From NCBI GenBank assembly GCA_007844125.1, contig CM017571.1, positions 29,997,850 to 30,061,849 of the forward strand: 64,000 bases of DNA, written 5' to 3'. Source of the stretch: Sinonovacula constricta. Its lineage: Eukaryota > Mollusca > Bivalvia > Cardiida > Solecurtidae. The translations under genes were made by a program, and so were the position numbers. Below are positions 51,401 through 59,477 of this stretch, one piece after another. The stretch's first letter is position 1. Each line of letters opens with the position of its first letter. Under the pieces are notes generated by a model. The model was not told the DNA's origin and did no database searches. It was given only the letters and a program-made list of their open reading frames with translations.

Positions 51401-54400
51401 GGTCGCGGTGTGACCTTGACCTTCAAGGTAGGGACCCAAATGTTGCGCGCGACACGTCGTCTCAACATGGTGGTCATTTCTGTGAAACAGATTCGAAATC
51501 CGACTTCAAATAACGAAGATAACGGCAGGACACAAGTTCACTGCAACGTCACGCTGTGACCTTGACCTTCAAGGTAGGGACCCAAATGTTGCGCGTGACA
51601 CGTTGTCTCAACATGGTGGTCATTTCTGTGAAATAGTTTTGAAATCCGACTTCAAATAACAAAGTTATGGGCCGGACACGATTTTGCTGCAAGGTTGCGG
51701 TGTGACCTTGACCTTCAAGGTAGGGACTTAAATGTTGCGCGCGACACGTCGTCAACATGTTGGTCATTTCTGTGAAATAATTTCGAAATCCGACTTCAAA
51801 TAACGAAGTTATGGGCCGGACACGATTTTTCTGCAAGGTCGCGGTGTGACCTTGACCTTCAAGGTAGGGACCCAAATGTTGCGCGCGACACGTCGTCTCA
51901 ACATGGTGGTCATTTCTGTGAAACAGATTCGAAATCCGACTTCAAATAACGAAGTTATGGGCCGGACACGATTTTGCTGCAAGGTCACGCTGTGACCTTG
52001 ACCTTCAAGGTAGGGACCCAAATGTTGCGCGCAACACGTCGTCTCAACATGGTGGTCATTTCTGTGAAATAGTTTCGAAATACGACTTCAAATAACAAAG
52101 TTATGGGCTGGACACGATTTTGCTGCAAGGTCACGCTGTGACCTTGACCTTCAAGGTAGGGACCCAAATGTTGCGCGCGACACGTCGTCTCAACATGGTG
52201 GTCATTTCTGTAAAATAGTTTCGAAATCCGACTTCAAATAACGAGGTTATGGGCCGGACACGATTTGGCTGCAAGGTCACGCTATGACCTTGACCTTCAA
52301 GGTAGGGACCCAAATGTTGCGCGCGACACGTCGTCTCAACATGGTGGTCATTTCTGTGAAATAGTTTCGAAATCCGACTTCAAATAATGAAGTTATGGGC
52401 CGGACACGAATGGGACGTACGGACGGACTGACGGACGGACAAGGCGGCGACTATATGCTCCCCCGAAAGTTTTCGGGGAGCATAAAAACTGAGAGATATC
52501 ACCATGACTGGACTTTCAAAGAAAAGTGTCTGCGGGTTGTATTTTCCCAGATTTTAATCTGGTCATGGAAAATGCAGGAATAAAGTCCCTGCGGAAATAA
52601 CCGTCTTTATGGTAAGACAATCTAAGCGGTTCTAAGCCATTCTGATGATATTTTCGTGTATACATAAGCATCTCAAAAAGGCTGTTTGGCTGACCTATAA
52701 ACACATCTATTTTAAAGTATTTTTTAATTCTTTAACCAACCAGTTGCAGGGTCTCCATAATCAATAGGTTTTAAGGCAATTCATAATCTCGATAAAAATT
52801 ACAATGCACACAGAATGTTTAATGCCATAAAGACCACAGACAAGCCATACGAACACTGATGGATTATTAAGACTTCCCTGACCTAATTATAGTACTTAAA
52901 GAGTTCAACTCATCAGTTCCTATATTTGTTTAAAACACCAACAAGTATTAAAAACTTGATGACAGAAAACATTAAACATAAACCAACAGTGTAATTTAAA
53001 TTAATACATGTACTTGCATGTTGTTTAGTTACACAAAAAGGATACATATTGCGAGATTTCTGTTTATAAAACTTTCAGGCAAACTCAATCTGTAATTCAG
53101 ATCTTGCAAAACATAGCAGAGCGGTTTCAGGATACGTTTTTAATCAGATTGAGGCAAACTTTAACCCTTTCACTCATACAGTTCTCCTAAATAACCATAT
53201 GCCTAATGCATAACCAGATGGCTTATCAGGCCACCTGGCATGCATAGGTAAACTGGGGACAAAGGTACCTCAGGTTCATAGAGCATTATTGGTTTTGTGT
53301 GGGAAGCTGACAGTAGTTATGTTTAAGCTATTTTTTAAGCTAGAATGAGTTATTTAATCATATTTATGTAATTAAAAAGTTTATTCAGAAATAATTTTTC
53401 TTTCTGATGATATACTTTTCATGCATTTGAGGTTATATAAATTGTTAGAAGAAAGGTTTGAATAAAACAAAAGAAATATGTCATAGGCAATTTCTTTATT
53501 TTATGTTTGAAATATTCATTAATTGCTATTGTTTTTTATTTAAATAACAACATTTAAATCTGATTCCCCAAAACAGAAAATTCTGACTCAGTGTCACTAC
53601 CAAACAAAATATCATAAGCACCAGGCATACTTCTGAAGCAAGATAAAGTGAGACTATCAAACAATTTGTGTACAAGATCTTTTTCAATAGGTGTTAACGA
53701 TACAGCGATTAGAATGCTAATGAACGAGGCAATCAATTGAAGCTTAAATACCTTCCAAGTTGATCCACAGAGCAATAAAACATTTTGCCCCTTTCATTAG
53801 TCAGTGGGTTTTATGATCCAATGCTGCCCTGAAGCAACAGGGGGTTCCGGTAAGTCGGCAAAACTTTTCAACATCAAATACTTCACTTCCATTTATTGTG
53901 AAGGAAGCGGATGTTTATTACATCGGCATACTCGGTTTTTACTGTAAGGCTGACCATGTGAGAGTTGTTGCGGTTTAGAAATGGTAAGATTTGCCAGCGA
54001 GTGTAAACAATGGAAAATTCCATTTGGGTGCTCTACAAACTTAGCAAATTGTCACAATTTTTTCAGAACAACCCCCCTTTTTTATTCACTAAATGTATAA
54101 ATAAAGGCTTAATCTTACTGAATAAAGATAAAAGAAAGACTTTACATGAAGTATTCACTTATGATTTTGCACTTAACTTTGAGGGCGTAAAATCGCGTAT
54201 GCATGAGCCTGACGCACAACGCCAAAGATCGCCAAACTATTAGCCTGACGCACAACGCCAAAGATCGCCAATCTATTAGCCTGACGCACAACGCCAAAAA
54301 TCGCCAAACCATGAGTGAAAGGGTTAACTTAGGGTTGTGCTATAAACTCCCGTAAATATTATTTTCAAATATCAACATTGAGGAAGGAAACTCAAACAAT

Positions 54401-55231
54401 GGCCAGGAAGAAGCACAAATAACACTAGTAGTTATTAAAACTTTAACCAACCAGGCTATTAATATTACAAAGGGAGTTCATACAATTTTGATAAGGTAAT
54501 TTATTATACAAATATCAATCAGACAATGCGTTGTGTCTCCTTGAACCCTCTTTTTTCTTCTTTTTTTTCAGGATAAATTTCAGCTAAACAATTATGGCCA
54601 TTATCACAATGTCAAGCCATTATTGGCAGAGGCCACAAACAGATGTCTGGGAAGAACCACTAGCACACAGCAGCTTGGCTGGTAGAACTCCATACATTAA
54701 GATTTTTGCTCAAACTGAACCTGAGCTGTGAGAGGTCAAGGGGTCAGAAAGAGAATATTTGGGCATTATTAATTGATAGCCACAGCAAACAATGTTGCAT
54801 GAGAAATGAGTGATTCAGCACAACAAAAACTAAATTTATCAGTAGTTCTTAAACCAAGGACCAAGATAAGGGACCATACATGCATTCAGGAAGATAACCA
54901 ACTTTTTGGTATTCTCTAAAGTTGTTTCAGTGTCATAAACCATGTCATGTGATTCATGTCTACATTATCCAGGTAATGGCTGTAGCAGATGGTATAGACT
55001 GTCTTCCATAAGCTACTGTATGATACAGTAAATACTGAACAAATGAAGCACATGGCAGCACATACCTATCCTAAGATATTTGTTGGGTTTATTAAGCTGT
55101 ATATCGGACATACCTAAACTAGGATGACAAACGGTATATATTGGCCTACATCTGGACTTAATTCAAATTTGACCAATCAATTGATTGATAGATATAGAGA
55201 AGGAAAGGAGCGAGGGAGATGGGGAGGGGGG

Positions 55232-55303
<72 letters not shown>

Positions 55304-55754
55304 AGTGAGAGAGAGAGGAGAAAGGGAGAGAGAGAGAGAGAAGGAGAGAAAGAGACTTAATGGCTTGAATCTTGCATGTGTCAGTATCTCATAATTCTAA
55401 AAAATATTAAAATAAATAAATTTAAGAGAGAGGAAGACAAAGACAGAGGAGAGAGATAGTGATGTTTATAAATGTAGTAGTATGAGTCATGATTATAACA
55501 ACATCCTACAGTTCTCAACCGAACATGATACAAAGAAATAAACTCGACAAAGACCCATTGTGTCAGAACCTACCCGCACTAGGTTGACCGCCCGCATTCA
55601 TAGACTTCTTGGCCTGTATCTCGAGTGTATTCTGGTCCTTTGCCAGCTGTTCTAGCAACTCCTGCAGCTTCAACTTCTGGGCATACTCATGCTCCAGCAT
55701 CTTGTGCCACCGCTTACCATCGGTCGATGCTAGCTCATAGAACTCATTGCACGC
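39447..55754 (-). CDS. OSBP: Oxysterol-binding protein, C-terminal ten coding exons (N-terminus outside window)
   Basis: Minus-strand exons: 55574-55754, 48916-49021, 47989-48115, 46030-46224, 43870-44115, 42919-43036, 41740-41939, 40840-41006, 40059-40279 and 39447-39592 (TGA at 39449-39447); 568 residues in phase throughout. OSBP tethers ER and trans-Golgi and exchanges sterol for PI4P. Seen in order (numbering from the first residue in the window): helical linker resembling human OSBP (ACNEFYELAS, LLEQLAKDQNTLE); acidic tract and FFAT-type motif DFEDALD (73-79); basic and Ser-rich linker; NYSLNLWGIMKNCIGKELSK opening the ORD; KPFNPLLGETYEL; the family fingerprint EQVSHHPP (284-291); HNIIVGKLWVDHHGEMDIVN; KMYYFTKLAIELN; APTDARKRPDQR; and the C-terminal GEYWERK followed by CPDIYL. 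The PH domain, Ala/Gly-rich start and preceding exons are not found up to 64000, so the first intron shown exceeds 8 kb. OSBP versus its paralogue OSBP2 cannot be fully separated. Confidence 0.95.
39675..39885. repeat. Impure (AGT)n microsatellite
   Basis: About 200 bp of GTAGTAGTAG, GTAGAAGTAG and GTAGCAGTAG triplets, between OSBP's last two exons. It accounts for the long open frames of Val-rich (plus) or Thr-rich (minus) composition, which are not genes. Confidence 0.85.
40494..40780 (-). mobile_element. tRNA-derived SINE, family A copy
   Basis: TGTTTGTTAGGTTTATCGTCCC, GGAGCAGATCTAGTGC-like middle, core CTGTCACATTATCATGACAC, CATGTAACTACCCTGATTTT and B box GATTGAACCCAGGG. It ends about 60 bp before OSBP exon 40840-41006. 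Confidence 0.7.
41146..41370 (+). mobile_element. tRNA-headed SINE, family B copy
   Basis: GGGGGTGCCCTATGGCATAG TGGTAGAGTC head, B box GGTTCGAGTCAAG, GGTCTTCCAGCTGACTTGCT, GGTCTTCCTCCACCAACAAG, CGTTGCTATAATGATCACAA and a short ATAAAATGAAAAT tail. Good preservation. Opposite in strand to the OSBP gene whose intron it occupies. Confidence 0.72.
41550..41705. repeat. Fragment of a dispersed repeat of the type AGGGGTGTAACTCCACC
   Basis: GGGTGTAACTCCACCAAAAT, CATTTAAACAGGATCTGAT, CATGCGTTCCAAGTTTGAGG have the feel of a widespread bivalve repeat core (AACTC...CCAAGTTTG). Only one copy is in this window, so support is from recall alone. Confidence 0.3.
41932..42075 (-). repeat. 72-bp perfect tandem duplication containing an OSBP splice acceptor
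   Basis: Copy one is 41932-42003 and copy two 42004-42075; they appear identical. On the gene strand each copy contains the AAATATTTACAG acceptor and the first 8 coding nt of the exon (GTATAGCC). The copy nearer the ORD exon (boundary at 41939/41940) is the one that yields continuous OSBP protein. Use of the farther acceptor (exon start at 42011) would add 72 nt that carry an in-frame TGA 13 codons in. Confidence 0.92.
42480..42775. repeat. Tandem/segmented repeat with GGGTTTTACGGCACACCAAC units
   Basis: GACACTTGATAGGTCATAC (42500), GACACTTGACAGGTCATGC (42690) and ACACCTGACAGGTCATACG (42752) repeat a SINE-tail-like word preceded by TTTGGGTTTTATGGCAC. A related segment is at 55930-56070. Confidence 0.5.
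44396..44839. mobile_element. MITE with TTAA-AGGTGG-type ends, copy 3
   Basis: Left end TTAAAGGTGGTATCCGACAG, right end AACTGTTGGATACCACCT are near-perfect inverted repeats. 444 bp. Interior orientation is opposite to copy 1. In the OSBP intron between exons 43870-44115 and 46030-46224. Confidence 0.82.
46415..46700 (+). mobile_element. Intact tRNA-derived SINE with 11-bp target site duplication
   Basis: The body 46426-46689 is flanked by CAAATAATGAC at 46415-46425 and 46690-46700. The head has a canonical A box (TAGCTCAGGTGGTAGAGCG) and B box (GGTTCGAACCC), then AAACCAGAGACTTTAAAG, CTCCTAACGCTCGGGGCTAA, and GGTGTCAGTATAATGG, a core shared with family A. A tRNA finder might call the first about 72 nt, but the fused body and target duplication show it is a retroposon. 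Most recent-looking insertion in the window. Confidence 0.85.
46915..47065 (-). mobile_element. SINE family A 3' fragment
   Basis: GTGGGTTTTTGTCACCAACAA, TCCAGAGACAGTGTTCACTT and AAAGCAGAAATATTGCC match the family A tail in reverse; the head half is missing or diverged. Confidence 0.5.
47190..47400. repeat. Dispersed repeat family F, copy 1
   Basis: GGATTTTGCACAGATAGTGC, CAGTACAATAACTTTAAAAC, AAACTTCGGGCATGTAAAAT and CCAAATGATATTTAATTATTG match 56930-57180 in order. No coding capacity. Confidence 0.6.
47531..47607 (-). mobile_element. MITE fragment (same TTAA-AGGTGG family) after a poly-C tract
   Basis: A C14-15 run (47531-47545) is followed by AAGATATTGTTACATGTATC, TAACATAGGAAAACCATTG and CATACCACCTTAAA, the terminal region of the MITE family; only one end is present. 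Confidence 0.6.
47755..47900 (-). mobile_element. SINE family B fragment
   Basis: TTTTTATTGGTGGACAAAGACC, TCTGTCTGAGTCGAAAC and GCAGGTCAGTTGGAAGACCA are the family B tail and middle in reverse. The head is degenerate. Confidence 0.5.
48149..48470 (-). mobile_element. tRNA-derived SINE, family A, full-length copy
   Basis: T-rich end, ATTGTCCCACCAACTGTATT, GCAGTTATAACGCTGCC, core CAGTCACATTATCCTGACAC, B-box region GGATCGAAGCCGAGGCC and head CTCTACCAATTGCACTACC, in reverse. Thirty-four bp from OSBP exon 47989-48115. Confidence 0.72.
48640..48830 (-). mobile_element. SINE family B fragment
   Basis: AATTATAGTTATTATAGTAATTGG, CAAATGTCTGGACAGAAC and GCAGATCAGCTAAAAC are family B tail words in reverse; a B-box relic GACTTGAATCC is at about 48783-48793. 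Confidence 0.45.
48916..49021 (-). other. OSBP: OSBP exon encoding the FFAT-type VAP-binding motif
   Basis: This exon encodes an acidic lead (GESCSEEDD) followed by DFEDALDYHE. FFAT consensus is EFFDAxE; here position 2 (F), 4 (D), 5 (A) and 7 (acidic) are kept, while position 3 is E instead of F and position 1 is D. Vertebrate OSBP has EFFDAPE in the same relative place. The motif would bind the MSP domain of VAP proteins on the ER; binding is inferred from position and partial match. Confidence 0.75.
49085..49390 (-). mobile_element. SINE family A, old degenerate copy
   Basis: CACCCCAGCAAAAAATC, AAGCAAACACAGTGCAGC, GCATGCCATAAACACTTGAC, and a B-box relic GATATGAACCCAGATT keep family A order but with many substitutions. 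Confidence 0.5.
50470..51290 (+). pseudogene. Pogo/Tigger-type (DDE) transposase fragment
   Basis: Two reading frames with a break. 50536-50695 reads YKKRAAALEKCRNHKEEIKE and LPKKKRGHSLNLGDNS, then stops. 50887-51200 reads KQFLQRIIDCVGEHPIPDN, LIINFDQTGLQYITCGDW and KHVEVAGLSDKRMKTAVVAS, matching the first-Asp (NFDQTG) and following core of DDE_1 transposases of the pogo group. The rest of the catalytic core (second and third acidic residues) is absent. It abuts the tandem-core element at 51306. Lies in the OSBP intron between exons 48916-49021 and 55574-55754. Confidence 0.82.
51306..52487 (+). mobile_element. Helentron/pearl-like non-autonomous element with 146-bp tandem cores
   Basis: Begins AACAAGAG, then a perfect palindrome CCGGT-CAA-ACCGG (51314-51326). 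Seven full units plus a partial follow: the word CCGACTTCAAATAA recurs at 51354, 51500, 51646, 51790, 51936, 52082, 52228 and 52374 (spacing 146, once 144). After the last unit comes an ACGG-rich microsatellite (52411-52445) and a terminal hairpin ATGCTCCCC(C)GAAA-GT-TTTCGGGGAGCAT (52455-52483). Core tandem repeats plus ACGG microsatellite match the layout I recall for bivalve pearl/CvA elements, and the 3' hairpin is typical of Helitron/Helentron relatives. No protein is encoded; the minus-strand frames change phase each unit. Confidence 0.8.
53161..54327. mobile_element. Non-autonomous piggyBac-type transposon with perfect 17-bp TIRs
   Basis: TTAACCCTTTCACTCAT (53161-53177) is exactly reverse-complementary to 54311-54327, including TTAA at both tips, and the element starts CCC and ends GGG as in piggyBac. 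Length 1,167 bp counting both TTAA. No transposase domain is readable; a 73-codon minus-strand frame (53554-53775) ends near the middle and could be a relic. Near the right end a roughly 36-bp unit AGCCTGACGCACAACGCC is repeated three times (54205-54310). Confidence 0.82.
54205..54310 (+). repeat. 36-bp triplicated subterminal repeat inside the piggyBac-type element
   Basis: The unit AGCCTGACGCACAACGCCAA followed by AGATCGCCAAACTATT occurs three times with minor changes. Subterminal repeats are often transposase binding sites; that role here is inference. Confidence 0.8.
54560..54790 (-). mobile_element. SINE family B copy, degenerate
   Basis: CAGCTAAACAATTATGGCCA, CAGATGTCTGGGAAGAACC, CAGCAGCTTGGCTGGTAG and GCTGTGAGAGGTCAAGGGGT match family B in reverse, ending with a head relic GATAGCCACAGC. 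Confidence 0.55.
55222..55352 (+). repeat. (GA)n microsatellite
   Basis: About 130 bp of GAGAGAGA with occasional AAAG and AGTG interruptions, about 220 bp from OSBP exon 55574-55754. The long Glu/Arg open frames are artefacts. Confidence 0.92.
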
Positions 55755-55929
55755 CTGCAAATATATAAGGTAAGTTCTGACTACCTGAGCATTGGTTCTG
55801 CAGTCACCAAGGATAAATTATAATTATCAACACTAGCGTGATGAACACACTGACCGCATGCATATATATATATATAAGGCAAATTGTGTTGACCTCAGCA
55901 CTGGTTGTACAGTCAGGATAGATTAATAA

Positions 55930-56070
55930 TAATGCATTTCTTTTGAAGTTTGGGTTTTACAGCTCACCAACACTTAATAGGTCCTATGGTGCCATATACG
56001 ATAAAGTTTAATATAAATAGAGCACAATCAAATTCAAATTGGTGAGTAGAAATATAACGCCAGTTGACAC
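55930..56070. repeat. SINE-tail-like repeat related to 42480-42775
   Basis: GTTTGGGTTTTACAGCTCACC, AACACTTAATAGGTCCTATGG and GGTGAGTAGAAATATAA share order with the 42500-42770 segment. Confidence 0.45.
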
Positions 56071-56369
56071 TGTCTCATGAATTCATAGAACACTATATAT
56101 ATTTGTAAGGTAACTTTGTAACTACCTAAGAAATGGATTTACGCCATAACACATTAATAATAAAAAAGTTAGTTTATACATTATCCAATTTATTGCAAGA
56201 ATATAAGTTGAGTACCATTAAAACAGATCAGCAAATGTAACTTGGGTGAACACTAACTCTAAGAACCTATTGCATGCCTGCGAACTAAAAAAGTTAAACA
56301 TTTATTTTTTGTTTAAAAAAAACAACAACAACAACTTTAAAACATCTTTGCTTAATTTATATCAACACC

Positions 56370-56530
56370 TCATACAGGCATGCTGAAGTTGATACTGTGA
56401 TATCCAGTCAGGATCTTTTTATTGGTGCAAGAAGACCAGCCAAGGTCTGAGTAGATCAGCTGGAAACTTTCTTATATTCAAGTTTGTGTCAACACTGGGA
56501 GAACTTTAAGTCACCTCTATTTACCCAGCA
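56370..56530 (-). mobile_element. SINE family B fragment
   Basis: GATACTGTGATATCCAGTCA, TTATTGGTGCAAGAAGACC, GTCTGAGTAGATCAGCTGG in reverse order of family B. Head absent or diverged. Confidence 0.5.
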
Positions 56531-56924
56531 TTCCATTTCCTAAAGAAACAACATCAATATTCTAGTGAAAGTTGTATTTAAGTCAATTAACTTTGAACTG
56601 TTTCTATTTACATACAGTTAATGAAAATCATGCAAAACACTATTTCTAATTAACAACCCAGTTAATTATTCGGATTATATATACACATTGACCAGTACAC
56701 AAATAGGACTGTGAACCAGTTTGATAAAATGGATCAAAATTAAACTTGTTTTTACTGTCTTTAAACATTTTATGGTAAAAATGAAGCAATAAAACAACAA
56801 AAAACAGACAACACACAACAAGATGTAATTACTTCATGACAGCCTAATAAAATCACAGAAATTAACAAACATCCAATTGTCCATGGTGACTTATATTAAG
56901 AGTGGGCATGTGAATTTGATAAAA

Positions 56925-57290
56925 GTTTGTCGCCCGATGTGAGTGCTATTTTCTGGCACTTGAAAGTGAGCTCAGAAACAAATGGGTTGGATTTTGCACA
57001 ATTGATGCCTCCAATTACAGTACAATAACAAGCAATAAACCTCAGAAAAGACCTTTTTTGTTGTTTCTGAAATAAAACTTTTGGGCATGTAAAATCTGAA
57101 CTGTGATTCGGGTCAGTGATTCGCCAAATGATAACAAGTCCAAATGGCATGTAATTATCGGATGTTATTTTCTAAGATTGCTTATGTTACAGCATGTGGC
57201 ATCAGGTTGGGACCTCATATTAAAGACAGCACTAGAGGCACGTCTCATATGTGTGCCCAAAACAAACAGGATAAAGATCAAATGCAAACA
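56925..57290. repeat. Dispersed repeat family F, copy 2
   Basis: GGATTTTGCACAATTGATGC, TTACAGTACAATAACAAGC, AAACTTTTGGGCATGTAAAA, and TGATTCGCCAAATGATAAC correspond to 47190-47400. Function and boundaries unknown. Confidence 0.6.
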
Positions 57291-57489
57291 TAAAATTTGA
57301 TCGAGTACTTCCTGATTTCTTGCATTCTAAAATTCAATTTCACGTTACTTGGCTTCTACCTCATAAATTCATAGTATAGTTGTACATGTTCACAATGCCC
57401 CAACACAGGCCCCTTCTTTCCTGTTATCCTATACCATGGTACCTTTTGTTTAGTATCCTATTAACATTTTTTTTTACATGGCAACAACA

Positions 57490-57890
57490 CAATAATGGGC
57501 TTATTAGCAACATCTAGCTGATTATTGTTGGAGGAAGACCCCAGACTTAAGTCTGGGTAGGACCACCGTCACAACATGGAAAACCTCCAGCTCTAACTGC
57601 TTAGCCATTGGCAACCCCATTATTAGTCACTATCTAATTCACAATTTGGGCACCCGTGGCCGAGCAGTTAGAGTCGCTGACTTGTATCTCCTAAGCCCGT
57701 CACCGCATGGATTCAAGTTCCCATCAAAGGTGAAAACTTTCATGTTGGGAAGTTTACCTGCTAACTTTTGGTGTGCCGGACGTTCTACCCAGGCACAAGT
57801 CTGGGATCTTCCTCCACCAAAAATTAACTGTAATTCGCCAATATGACAATAACTGTGTTGGTGCGATGTAGCAAAAACACGGCGCTGAAT
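57490..57890. mobile_element. Two SINE family B copies, head to head
   Basis: 57490-57630 (minus): GCAACATCTAGCTGATTATT, GTTGGAGGAAGACCCCAGAC, then a short head relic. 57646-57880 (plus): GGGCACCCGTGGCCGAGCAG, AGTCGCTGACTTGTATCTCC, B-box-like ATTCAAGTTCCC, GGATCTTCCTCCACC, CCAATATGACAATAAC and an A-rich tail. The plus copy is nearly complete; together they form an inverted pair that could fold. Confidence 0.65.
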
Positions 57891-58898
57891 ACAAAGTTAA
57901 ATGTAATTAGAGCGTAATCAGGTTAAAACCAAACTACGCAAGTAAAATATAGAAAAATATAAAAACTATCAGGTAAAAGAATAAATAATAATTGAAAACA
58001 GGTCAACTGATCTGGATCTACACAAAAAGTCTTATCAATATATGCTTTAGCAGGCTAAGAGTTACATCAAACACATTTGAGACATTCTGTAACCATAAAG
58101 GGCAATTCAAGTGTCCAATCCCCCCAGTGCCTGACCTTTATGTTCTGTGCGTGTTCTACTATTAATGAAGTGCCTGTAATTAGTCTAATTTGTTCATGAA
58201 GCCAGTGTGTTGATGTTTTTGGTCCCTCAGGATTAGGATGATTGGATGATAGCCCATCACTGGTCCAAGATCTTGCCTAATTATTTGTCTAACCAGTCTA
58301 ACATGTGTAGCCATCTGTCTAACTATGTATTAACAATATATCTAACCATTTTTTGTCTATCCATGTGTCTAACCATGTCAAACTATATGCCTAACCATTT
58401 TAGTTATCGTTTGTATGGAATTAACCATGCCAACTCCCCTACCGCAACAAACTTAACGTCATGAGGATATTGTTTTACTAACCAATGTTAAGAGAACATA
58501 TTTATGAGAGATGGGCTGAACAGTGGTTTGTGAGGATAAAAACAAGGGCTTATGGATAATAGGAACACCAATCAGACAACTTTTGTTAAAATGGACAAAA
58601 AAGATAAAACACATACAATTGAGACAAATTGCCATAACTGCCCATACAAATTTTATGCATGGAATTCACAATCCCTAAGTCCCGTCACTCACAAACCAAT
58701 CAATACAAAGTATGTACCACAAATACGTGGGGGCTGCTATGTCGATAGGGAAATCCACACTAGGATGTTGAACACATCCATGACAAATGAAGTACGGACT
58801 AATGCACACACTTAATAAAATGAATATCAGTCATACCTTCGGAAACTGACAGAGGGACATGTACAGTACTGGCTGATTAAGAGGCAGTATCTTGATAT

Positions 58899-59383
58899 AA
58901 AATGTGGCATCCGACAGTTTGCCTCCATCAAAGGAATGTAACAAAAGTTTTCCACTGTTTGGGGAATGTAAGCATAATTTCTGCATAAACTTATACTTTA
59001 GTCTAATCAAAGGTGATTTTAATGATTCTTAATTTGCTAGATAGAACAAATTGTCAAATAACTTGCTCTAACTTGTTCAATCTTTCCATTTTTAAAAAAA
59101 AGCATGATAAGGAGTTCTGCCAAAAATAGATATTGATGTGAGAGCAGATAAGCCGAATGATGATAAAACATGATCCAAAGAGTAAAGATCTTTGTTAGTT
59201 TAAAATAGCTAACTGTGAGGTTTGGCTCCGACAGGAAATACATGTTTTTAAAAATGAGTTTGCTGTTATTCTTCACTTTTCATTTATAGATAGAGGATAT
59301 TAATATTAACCAAGTTACAATAATTTTTTTTGATGCTTGCGGGAAAAAAAAAGTGGGTCAGAATTTTTGGATATCATCTTTAA
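58899..59383. mobile_element. MITE with TTAA-AGGTGG-type ends, copy 4 (diverged)
   Basis: Left end AAAATGTGGCATCCGACAGT TTGCC, right end TTTTTGGATATCATCTTTAA, with internal words (GCATAATTTCTGCATAAAC, TTTAGTCTAATCAAAGG, AAAAATAGATATTGATG) matching copy 1. 485 bp. Confidence 0.72.
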
Positions 59384-59477
59384 AAAAGATCAATAAATAT
59401 CTGTTAAAACTACTATGGATGAACTGCAGGTCAGCTGGAAAACCTCTGAAAAATAAGTTTAATCTAAGTGAAATCTT

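Noticed and set aside
51549..52313. Repeated minus-strand protein (MGPYLEGQGH...) as a tandem-repeat gene
   Set aside because: The DNA unit is 146 bp, not a multiple of three, so the frame breaks each unit; the similarity is due to the DNA repeat.
53554..53775. A stand-alone 73-residue minus-strand gene
   Set aside because: It lies wholly inside the piggyBac-type element and shows no recognised domain; at most a relic of the element's own sequence.
55124..55394. Arg/Glu-rich protein
   Set aside because: Translation of the (GA)n microsatellite.
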